From Pararge aegeria (Eukaryota; Arthropoda; Insecta; Lepidoptera; Nymphalidae): DNA of 64,000 nt. Every line of letters begins with the position of its first letter. Position 1 is the first letter of the stretch. Shown piece after piece: positions 42,401-54,400 of the stretch. Below the pieces are notes generated by a model that was given only the letters and a program-made list of their open reading frames with translations, was not told the DNA's origin and did no database searches. Position numbers and translations under genes: made by a program. Where the stretch lies: contig NC_053183.1 of the NCBI RefSeq assembly GCF_905163445.1, forward strand, positions 17,546,001-17,610,000, given 5' to 3'.

Positions 42401-45400
42401 CAAAGAGAGGTCGTAGTCCTTTAGACGACTCTTAAATATCGGAAGGGAACTACTTCCGCGGGTTTCAGCAGGCAGGCAGGTTCTAGTTTTCAAAAACTCC
42501 CTAAAACATGGTGGTCTAAAGCATAGTGCTATAGTTGGAAGAATTACAGGTTAACACTGTAATATTAGTTAAGATGAAAACTTACACAACGGTACCAGTC
42601 GAAACGTTTTTTATATAGAGCCGTCAACGATAAGCTTTCAGAAAATTCGTTACGCTCTCCAGGAGGGGTCGGCTGTCTTTCATAGAGCTATCAGATTCGG
42701 TTTGTGAATCACAGCAGGGTATATCCCGATGATTCAATTTATCGTAAAAGCCTTGAATCTAAAATAATATGTAAGTAGTTCACGATAGTAGCAGATTTTT
42801 TGTGCAATCTTTATCCGAACAAAACCTGGGTTTTTCTGTCACGAAATTCTCAGTACCAGTCCGGAGATTTCAATTTGGTGATTGGTGGGGTATTATTTTT
42901 AAATAATTAGACGTTGACCGATAAGCATTGCTAAGTTACCCATTTTTGCTTGTCTGATCGTCCTTCTGTATTCTGTGGATCGTTCCATTTAATTATGTTA
43001 TTTGGTTACATGATAAAAAAGCCATTTTCACTAAGTCTTGTAGGCTCTTCTTAGACCAGGGCGCGTATGGAACCCTCCTAGATTTAGTGTTAATTAAGGA
43101 AATGTAGTTACCATCAACTCCCAATAATAGTAATACTTTGTGTGGGTATGAACGCTTCATAAATGCCTGTTATAGGTCTACACGAATAAAACGTTTTTTA
43201 ATTTGGATTTGAACTTGTCATTTTCGGCTTTAGGCTATCTATCGACGTTTGTTTTTTTTAAATAATTTAATTTATTTATTTCCATATCATATAACATTAC
43301 TTATATTATATAACGCGGTTAATCCAAATCGGTCCAGCAGTTATGCGACAAACATTGCGTGTGTCCGTACTACAGAAGAATTATATATCTTAAGATAAAT
43401 AGTATGATAATCGTTAATCTTTAGGAATTGCAATGGTAACTCTTTTATGGCGGAGCAAATGGGTTAATAAGACCTCCATTTAGGAACCTGACGGACGGAC
43501 GGACCGAGTTCAAATACACACACCTAAATTCGGAGATCTCATTTGGCCCGGGCAATTGGAACCACTATATAGATTTCGACTTTAATTTCGACCTAGTAAA
43601 TATTTGTAGTGTGCCCTAAGCTATGAGTAATTACGAAAGCAATTAAGCAAGTTGTTTGGGGTGCTATTGATTTACACTCGAACCCGGCCTGGAATACTTA
43701 TATCAACTCTCTGTCTCTGTATTTCATGAATATTAAGTTATTTAAATAAAATGGCGATACATATTTCAGAATTTAACTTTGCGTTTCTACCAATAATCTT
43801 CGTAGTGATACTGCTTATGATATGCTTAGAAGGCAGGTTGTAGGACGTGTTCCTTGCATTTTTATAGGCGATGTTTTTTTTGCTCTGTCGGCTATCACTA
43901 TAAAAATAATATAAGGTCTTAAAAGAGTGGTCGTGACTCGTGATCGTCATGAAGTGTCGTTCTTTTGGGCACGAATATCCACCTCTTCTCTGTGCTGATA
44001 TCCTGGTACACGTTCGCAAGCGGCCACTCACAGCAGATTTGCATTAACTGGTCAATCCATGAGTGACCATTTCGTTACCCCTGCCTTTCACCTTGCTCTG
44101 CACAACTTTACGCTCTATGGCCATTCTTTCGGTGGAAGACATCATGTTAAAAGATGACCCTAGATGCTATCGGACGACGTAAGATTCTAAGGGATGGCAA
44201 GAACTACGTATGCCTTACATGGATAGTAGTAGTGTAGTGTAGTTCTTGCCGTGCCTTATAGGACATAAGTGCAAATTCGTTCCACGAGACTCCAAGAATA
44301 TACCACCAGCAACTCAGAGAAACCTTCCATTAATAGTCGATTTAAAAAAACTAAATCTACGTTACATGATAGACCAGCGAATTAGTTATTAGGTAACAAT
44401 AGGATAGCATTGATTCGACTAAACCTTTCTGAGCTTCTTTTTTGTTTGAAAATATTGTGAAACAATAATTCTTTGCTCTCTTTATCTTCCCATCGAACTT
44501 TGAGTGGTCTAACGAGTGAGGTTTGAACCTCTCGAATCTCCTTCTACTTAGTCGCAATTTATTCGGTCACCTTGAAGGATCGTGAATGATTGTCCTCTAA
44601 CGTATTGTTTCACGGTACTTAGCTTATTTATCGTCTTAGTTCGAAGTAGAAAAGATTCTTCTTCATCTTAGCTAAGCGGATCCGCTTGCAGGCGTAGTTT
44701 ACTGTTAAGGCCATGTTGCTCGATGTAAGGTCGATTGGCTTTTCAGTTGGCGCACACGTATACGTGTGCACTATTGAAAATTCATATATTATTAAGATAT
44801 CGATTCTGATCTTTTTCCCCTGCCCTGTCACGCGTCGAACTTGATTTCCACATCATTGTATATTATTATATACAACTTGTCACCGAATTACGAAATAATG
44901 TTGAAGGATGCATAAGTATATTTCAGACAGAATCCCCCTGTAAAAATATTAAATCAAAAGAAGCAACTTTATATTTCCATACTAAAAAATTCAAAACATT
45001 CTAATCGTTTTTATGACAACCCTATTGAAGATAAAAGACCGACACCCGCAGGTACTATACCTACACTTCGCGACGTGTACCTAATGAAGTGACAGGAGTC
45101 GCTTGGTTCTTATTTTGCGTTAGGGCTGTTTCTGATTTTTTTGAGTAAAAACTATGGGTTGACTCAAATACCATTAGGTTTTCGGCTTCACAGATAAGTG
45201 TCCGAGACAGTAGATAATGTACCTCTAAAGCCTGTGAAGTATTTTTTCGATTTTCATTTACACGTTGTGTATTTCCATCATCCCCCCAGGTTACTAAACT
45301 TTGGTTCATGTCATTAATTCTATTGTCGCAAACCTTCCAATTGGTTCTTCAAATTAATTTGTCTTAAATATAGTGGTTATAGCCCAGTGGCAGAACCTCG

Positions 45401-48400
45401 ACTTATCTTTCGAGGACTCAGGGTTCCCAGCACGCACCTCTAACTTTTCTAAGTTACGTGCGTTTTTTTTAAAGTAGGTAATTAACATATCACTTGCTTC
45501 AACGGTGAAGGAAAACATCGTGAGGAAACAATGTTCTGAAAGGCGTTTGGAGTCCACCAATCCGCACTGGATTAGCGTGACCCGTGCTCTGTAGTGGGCA
45601 GGTAATGGGCTGATATGATGATGATGATGACTACCGTAAGTCAAATTTAGCGATCTCCATGGCGCAGCGGTGAGCGCTGTGGCTGTAAATGTAAAAGTCT
45701 CAGGTTCTGTTCCTGGCAGGGGCAATTTAGAATTTCTCATTCCTCAGGTCTTGTCCGCTGAAAGATACAGGCGTAGCTAGTTACCAGCCTACCAACAAAG
45801 ACATGCCGCTAAGCTAAGAAACCGATTAGGGGCATAGGTTTGATATAAATACCATATCCCCAATAGTTGTAGTGGAATTAAAGGTATAAATACCCTTTTC
45901 GGCCATGAGATATCAGAAAGCTGCCAGCGTCACAGCGATCGTTTCAAATTTCCGTTAATAAAGGTTTTATTGAAAAACCGGTCTTCCGCAATGACGTCAG
46001 CCGTCTGGATAATAAATCGAATTGACTCTCGTATTTATCGCCATAAGATATTATGTAACACCCGAGTAATTAATAGCTGAAAGTATACCTAGAGTGTTTA
46101 GGTCGTCTGGGATAGAAAGGTGTAATTTTCCTACTAATTGCCTTAACACGCCACTGTGAACTGAATCGATCCGTGTATAATGCCAAGGCTAAATTCAAGA
46201 GATACATCTGTAATCGGTTTCCCGGGGCTTGACGATTTGCTCGGTCCAAGTAGCAAAGAAAACGCAATGAATGAATGAATGAATGATTTATTTATTTCTC
46301 CACATTATGTGTGTGAAAATGTGTATTACTTATATATATAAGTACTATTTTGTTAAGCACAGCACAGGTTTTAAGCATTAGTGTAAACCACAGTGTTAAT
46401 GTGGAGACTAATGCTTAAAACCTGTGTATTTAGCCACCATGCACTTTTCCCAAGAAAGAAATATACAAGGATGAATATTGAATATAATATAGTTTAAGTA
46501 ATGTTAATATTACAGTTATTCGATATTATTCAAATTTAAATAAGAGTAACTTTAATGTTCAATATTTTCAATAATAACAAACAAATCTACTCCTGTCTTA
46601 AAAAAATAAATTAAAAAAATTCCTTTATTTTAACAGAAAATTTAACTAGGTATGTAAAGATTTTACATTTTATTAGTATTAATAACAATAATTTATTTAA
46701 AATTGTAATATGTGCTCTGCACTAGAAGACTGCTTTAATATATCTACTGCAGAGTAATAGTAATAATAATAATTATTGATAATAATTTTTTATTGTTCAA
46801 TTTAACATAGGTACAAGTTACATTACATCTGCACAAGTATAACTTATATTAATGTTATAATTTACTGTCCCCAAGCTAAGTATTAACCTGTGTTATAGGC
46901 GACAGTGCTCTCCTTATAAATATGGCTCGGTTAAAACAAAAAAAAAATAAAGATATGAATTCGCAGGTAACGCTGGAAATCATATTTGCACTAGGTTTCA
47001 AATATATAAAAGCATTATGGTAACTACGAAGGAACGTCCGAAACGGTACACTCGCACAGATGCAAGCGCCGATGAGGTCCCGAAACTATTAATCCCGACT
47101 AAAATCCTGCGATAACACCTTTAGCTCCTTAGTTTAGTAGCAGTAGAGCTTTTTCTGACCGTTTGTCATGGAAAGTACTGCCGCCATGTTTTTTCTGCCG
47201 CCAACTGTGTTCGGCAGGGTGATTACGTATCTCGCGACAGCAATGCGACAGGCGTAAATCTTGCAATCACTGCTGTCAAACGTCACTTTTCCATACAATT
47301 AATAAACAAAAGTGACGTTTGACAGCAGTGATTGCAAGATTTACGCCTGTCGCAAACCTGTCGCGAGATACGTAATCACCCTGCCGGTCTGAAGGGCGTT
47401 GTTGCCGGTTTAATTACAATCACATGAGGCTTAACACCTACGTCTCAGGGTGATGGACACTGGGCGGCACCTTCCGGAAAGGGTCCTTGCATGCCCTGTG
47501 AAGCGCTGCACTGTTTATATGGTTTTGTAAATTACCATCAGCTGGGACATCTGCTTGGTCTGTCATTTATTAATATAAAAAAAGAAACTATACTATAACA
47601 CAACAACTTTATATAACTAACTATGTACACGCTTCAGAAGTTATACTTCTTTGGCGTAACAAGATAAACATCTCTTCTAATTTTTATCTTTAATTAAACG
47701 TTTCGCCTAATTCAACGTTTGTAGATAAAACGACACTAACAATAGAAAAAAGTATATTTAATACATTGAAAGTTTTCTTATAACGCATTACCTAGTTATC
47801 TCATTATCGGACAACTAAGTTTCACTCAACATTAAAGCTTGAGATTTTTGTACAATTGAATCAATTAAATCACCGGAATGAGGCCGCAGACTTTGAAACC
47901 TTTTTTTAAAACTAAAAGGTTGACTATAGCTAACTTCAGGGTGTCGGTTTTCTGTGACGGTGTGCGCGCGCATCTTAAAAATTTACTCTAATAATTTTCA
48001 AAGAAGTATCACTTCAAAAATTCCCACTAATGTCAAACACATCCTGAGGAAAATAAAGGCGAGGATGAAGAAGATGCTGAAGATGTTCTCTTTACCAAAT
48101 TTTTTTTTATACAGTCACTTATCATACGGATGTCAATTTGCTTCTATAATTTCTCCTTGGATTATGATTGCCCTTCGGAGAGATATAACTGTATTCACTC
48201 TCTATACCTACCTACTTGTCACTGAAGTTGGATTCATTATATTTATTAATTGCTGACGTCATTAAAACCATACAACTGATGCATGTTCTTGACAAACACC
48301 CAAGCACGTCATTCGCGGTTTGAATTGCCCTGCAATGTAAAAGTATTGTATACTTTTATATATATGTAGTAGGGTGTGTGTGATTATACAAAAAAATATT

Positions 48401-51400
48401 TTTAAATAATAGCGTGGGATCAGTAGAAGTAGCTTCAGTTTTTTTTGCGATAGAGCTCGTTCGGGGAAGCCTTACTTTCACCATGCATATTTCTGCCGCT
48501 AAGCAGCATTGTTTTAATGCTGTGTTTCGGTTATGAAGGCGTGGTTGCCGGTGTAATGAGGCTTAACACCTACGCCTCAGGCAGTGGCGTGCATTGGGTT
48601 TCTTACCAGGGTATGCATACTGCAGGAAAATTTAATAAAACTGCTAAAACTCTCCTCCTATACGGGTTATATATCAATTTTAGGGTATGCAGTGCTTTTG
48701 TGCATGTATGAAGTGCACGCCACTGGCCTCAGGGGAAATAGTGGCATGTTTCAGGACGAGTTCCTTGCATGCCGTGCGAGGTGTTGCTCTGTTTTTAGGC
48801 AATGGATGTCCACTCACCATCACATGTGCCATCTGCTTGGTCCGCCAATTATAACTTAAAAAAAGTTATAAAAAAAAAAACCTGTAAAGTTCTATACCCA
48901 TAATAGGTAAGTGATTGTTCTACCAGAATCGTAGTCATTAATTTCGATTGAGCGTTTGTTTTTTGTTTCCTTTGTACACTTCATGTATCTTATGTTCACA
49001 ATCACAATTTATGGTACATAAATAATAAATAAATAAATAAATAAATAAAATAGTCCAGTCGTTAGGAGTTCGGCTTGACTTTCGGGGGGCTGAGTTCGAA
49101 TAGCAAAATGCATGTGAGGAAACCTGCATTTCTGAGAGTTCTCCATAAAAATCTCAAAGGCAAAATGAAATTAAATGTAAATACGTTTCTTAATGTTTTC
49201 ATTTTTTTTTCACCTAATTGATAGCATTTCAAGTCCGCCATTGTTATCATAATTTATGGCCCGCGATCGATCGTCTAGCCTTTAAGTAGTCGCGCTTAGT
49301 ACTCTAGTTTCCTTGGGCTTTTTAGTTTAAACTCCGACTTTTTTTATTTCAGAGGTGACAATAAGCCAAAAGGCGCTCCTTCTATACAATATAAATCATT
49401 GTTAACTTTCACGCAATCGAAAAGTAAACGTAGGTATAAAATCTCACACTTAGGGCTAAGGAGTGTTTCTCAGTATTCTGCCTCAGATTCCCACGCATTG
49501 AATGAATTAATTTAAATTTCAAAAAATCCATGTTAATTCTTGTTTACTAAAACATACGTACACATTTCCAGTGCTCAGAATGATGGCAATAATGCAGGAC
49601 AGGAATAGTGAGGAAGTGCCCCGGGAGTTCCTCGAGACGGGGCGCACGGGCCGGCGTAACGCCATGCCTGACATCCTTCATCCGCAGGGTGCGGAGATGA
49701 CCACAGCCGACCTGCCTTCTAGACTGCAACAGCTTGTTACCACGGGTGAGTGAATCTATTAAACTTTATGTAAAGAGAATACAAACAGTACATGCTACAT
49801 ATTGCCAAAGAGGATACAGACACTGAGTCCTATAGATGTGTTTGTCCTACATTGCCTAATACGTAGTGTTTGTAGTAAAAGATTTATTTTTAAAACAAGA
49901 TTAAAATCACTAAGCTATCTCACTTGATTGTTATTAATGACGTTGTCTTAAGATAGCGAGCAAACTTTATTGAATTGCATGCCATCAATAAAACGATTTT
50001 GGTATACTCATTGCCAGATATTATAGATACGTTTACATTTTCATGCGTTGCCGGTACTTTGTAAAATAAAGAAAATGGCGGACGGTTAGCTAAGCCATAA
50101 TATTCAAACTCCTTTTCCTTTGTACCGAAAAGACAGAAGGACAAATGAAGACAAACAAAAGCTTATAAAAATATCATCAACAGACTTGTAAAAGGCACAG
50201 CTAAGTGTGGCCTTGTTCCACCTTTTACCGTTATGTAACTGTTGAAGGACATACGTGGTCAACTTATAATGGAAACGCCGCATCGAATGACCACGCCGAC
50301 CCTGAGTTATTCATAATATATATTGATTACCACATCAACGTAGAAATACTACCCGTTAACTGCCTTTTCGGTTTAGTGGTTACAATGTTTGATTACAGAA
50401 GCGACGCTTTAGATTCGATACCCGAGTTTATCTTTCTATATATTCACAGATGGTTCTGGAGTTAAAAAAATAAGTTAGGTTCGGAGAGCAGCTTTTGCAG
50501 TCTATCTCGGTTATTATCGCTAATAGCAGTAGTAGAGTTTTTTGTAACAGAGGGCATAAAACGTGTAAAGTGGAAGTACTACGGCCACGCTTACTTCTGC
50601 CACCAAGACCTGTGTTTGTCCCTTGGATGGCCTGCGAAGTGCTAAGATTATAACCTTAGGACATCGTTGACGATGCCGATGGAGCCAATTATAACTATTA
50701 AAAAAACCATTCCTGATCTCTTATTTTAGCAGGGCGGAGGGACTAAGCTGCAGCCCTGCAGACCCACCAGTTAGACCTTCCAACTTATTAGCTATTTATG
50801 CAACTGATACGTTATTACTAATTATGTACAATTGCAAACAGATTTTATATACGACCATAAATTAATATAGAATTAAATCATTTTTTATTTAAAAAAAAAA
50901 TTGCTCCAGTGAGTATGAATATTTTGCATGGAACAATTATAATTGGATTATTTTAAATTTGCTGCCTGATGACGATGTCGACATAGATTTTTTGTCCAGA
51001 ACAAACCATAACGAATAAAAAAACATAAGTCAAGTCTTTCGTAATAATTTAATCCCTTTGATTGGCTTTTCGATACTTCTGTCAAATTCATAATTGGAAC
51101 ATATCGATACCGAAATAGATGAATTAGGTAGGTAATAAATGATTCCATTGTGCCGAATTATTAAGTACTTAGTATATTTATTAAGTAGTCTATGGCGCTC
51201 CCCGGCCCATAAACTATCTCTGTGCACAAAATCAAGACAATAAGTTGTTTTGGTGCTTCGTGAATATAGTAAAAACGAGCTTAAACGCGTTCGCATTAAT
51301 AATATTAAGTAGGAGCTATTATTCACTATCGACCCGCCCCGATTTCGCACGGGTGCAATGTGCTAATGTTGGGCAGTTTGGAGTGATTAAGAATACAATT

Positions 51401-54400
51401 TCGTAGTAGGTACATTAATGTAATCTATCTCGTGAGGTTTATTTATTTATTTTATTTATTTTATTTGCACACAAAACATACAGAAAAATAATTAAAAAAA
51501 AACGCAGGCAGAAGCAGTATACAAAAGGCGGCCTTATCGTTTATAAGTAATCTCTGACAGGCAACCTTAGGATAAGGAAAACAAAAGGATAAAAAAATAC
51601 ATACTACATACTAACACTTGAACTACAAAGCCGCAAATATTACACAAAGTTTAACCAGCGTTTGCAATTTAAGCGCACAAAATATATTTTCACGACATCA
51701 CATTACAAATCTTCGAATTTCTTTGACTTTATCTTGTATAATATGAATGTTTTATATGTACGCGTAGTTTAAAAGATCCAAGCGTATAAACAGCGGGAGC
51801 AACTTTGTTTAATACTATCTAACGAAGATTAGGTTCTCTCATACCTATGGACGTCCATAAATTACGTGAGGTGTTTTTTTAAATTTTCTGTCCCTCCCTC
51901 CCCCGCTGGTGAAATGTCGTGAGATTTTATTCTACCCCCTCCCCCCTCCCCCAATCTCACGGGAGAATTTTCAAAATGTGGGTTTCTTACGTAAACGCCT
52001 CGTTGGATTGTTATTGTAAAGAAAAAACACATTTTTTACGACTAGTTAAGACTAGTAATCAATATTGCTAAGAGTTTAATTATAAGTGTAATAAAAATTT
52101 AACAAGAAATTGCGTGATATTTACCGAGACCCTCCCCTCTCTCCAACGTAAGATTAGATGAAATTTGAATCGACCCCCTCCCCCCCTAAACCTTCTCACG
52201 TATTTTATGAACGCCCCCTATGACACTTCCGATAATTTTTTGCGATAGTATTTGATGCTTCACCTTTTTTTTGTGTGTGGTATTCTTTTTTACTCACTAA
52301 TACTTCCCGAAGTCTTGACGTCTACTTTATACTATGACGTATAGTCTTATGTAAACATGTACTTGGCAGTGCCGCAATTGTTTTAAAACACTACCTAATT
52401 ATAATAATAATAGAAGGAAACCGTCACACAATGTTAGTTGGCATACGTGACTTTTCAAGAAGATTTCTTTTAAAAGATTTCCACGCACGCCATCTTTTAT
52501 TTAGTGTCAAACTGCACTTTGTGACTATTTTGATGTAGCCCGCCCACCTATGGGCACCTATGCTGACTAGATACTGTGCTTTCCAGTAAGGAGTCTGCAT
52601 TCGAGCACCTAGAACTCGTTTGTTATTATTCAAAATGTTTAAGTATGACAACCCTATTGAAGATAAAAGACCGAGACTCTCGTAGTTCTTATGCTACGCG
52701 TACCTAATAAAGTGACAGGAAACACATGTTTTTTTTATATTTTACATGTGATGTTAGGGCTGTAAGGATTTCTTTCAGTAATACTTTGGCAGTGGTCTAC
52801 TCATGAACTATTAGGTTTCGGTTTCACAGAGACAGTACCATAATGTTCCTCTATAGCCTGTGAAGTATTATTTCGGTCTTCATTTACACGTTGTTTATAC
52901 GAAAATCTGTTTCTTTGTTTGTTCTTGCTTTACGCACTATTCGACTTGATTTTTGGCATAGAGTTAGTTGAAAGGACGGAGAGTAACCTAGTTGCGTTTT
53001 ATTCCAGGAAAATCAATGTTTCCCACAGGATTTGTAAAAAACCGTAACGAACGCAAGCGAAGATCGCCAGCAGCTAGTTATAATAATTTCATCATCATCA
53101 TGAATCTACCAAAATGTCCGCAAAATAAGGTTTTTGGATTTCGACACCTCGGTTTAGCCCTTAAAGCTCCAGAATTCGTTGGCAGTATTACGTAGTGTTC
53201 AATACTCATCTATAGATATTGTTTGATAAGTTCTGTGTAGCAACAAATCCCTTATCTTAATCCAATTTGCTACTCGAAATACACGCGGTAAACTTATCAA
53301 TTAATAACTCATTTATCAAAGAAACGTACACCTTATTACCATTACACTAAGTTGCTAATAATCTTTTGGTCTAATTATCGGCATCACGTGTGTCGTAAAT
53401 CGTGAACATGACTATGACGATGGTTCGGGTCGTTATTGTGTTATCACTTTGACGTAGTATGATGACACAAATCTGATACTTAATAGGCAATAAACTGATA
53501 ACATTCATGTATGTTTGGTGAAATGAAATAAAACGATGTAAATCTACTGATTGTTTGATATGCATGGCACGTTGATAATTGATATTAACTCTATCTGTAT
53601 AAATAACGCCTGCATATATTCTACGTTTATCTTAAGAAAGTATAGTCGTTGTTGAAGTTAATCGGTATAACAGTAGCTATTGCAATAAATGTCATTTTTG
53701 ATAAAATAACTCAAAATTATATTTAAAAAAACACGACATTTTGGATTTTATGTTTATCATCGTGCCCCCTTTTTGCCCCTTCTACCAATCAAGGCTTTTC
53801 TTCTTTAAAAATATATAATCCACCATTTTGTGGCGGCGGCCAACTTGCACCAATTTTCTTCGAACAAAGCTAAGAACACTCCACGAATCTCGTAAAACTG
53901 AAATTCTTGGTTCCCAATTTGTATTTCAACAAAATCTTTCTATTGCGTTGGTCAATTTATAATTTAGTTCAGGAGAACTTTACACTTCCAGATCTTATCT
54001 TGTGAGATGTTTTGTCATCCTAAATTTAAGTAATTGCCGTAGCCTATAAACATCTACAAAAATTAAGGAATAACCGAGACATTACTTTAAGCGCATGTCC
54101 AATACCCCATAACATGGTTTAAATAGTTGATGTAACATCGTAGATAGCCTAGTTTCCCAAAATTACCTTATAAAAAAACATCATCAGAAGTGGGATTGTC
54201 ATTGTAATGTCAGCTGTATCTCTCATTCGCTTGTTAGTCAATTAATGCAATAAACATGAATCCTTTTAATTGATGAATATATCTGCACTATATGAGCGCA
54301 GATAATATACTATATTCTGACATCATCCAAGTCATGCCAATTATTAAGAGTTTATTATTCATCATTCCAACAATCTACTATTTTATAGTCATGTCCAATG

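Larger units (their letters stand above)
36529..49571. other. Large PKI intron, repeats only
   Basis: About 13 kb with no recognisable exon. Its contents are listed separately: a SINE at 38379, inverted-repeat elements at 40364 and 44869, a LINE end at 42047, a SINE at 45652, hairpins at 46363 and 47212, and nested repeats at 48455. A diverged retroelement tail lies at 45385-45640, with 'gacccgtgctctgtagtggg' and a (GAT)n end. Small ORFs at 36736-36939 and 47954-48256 show no family resemblance. Confidence 0.5.
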
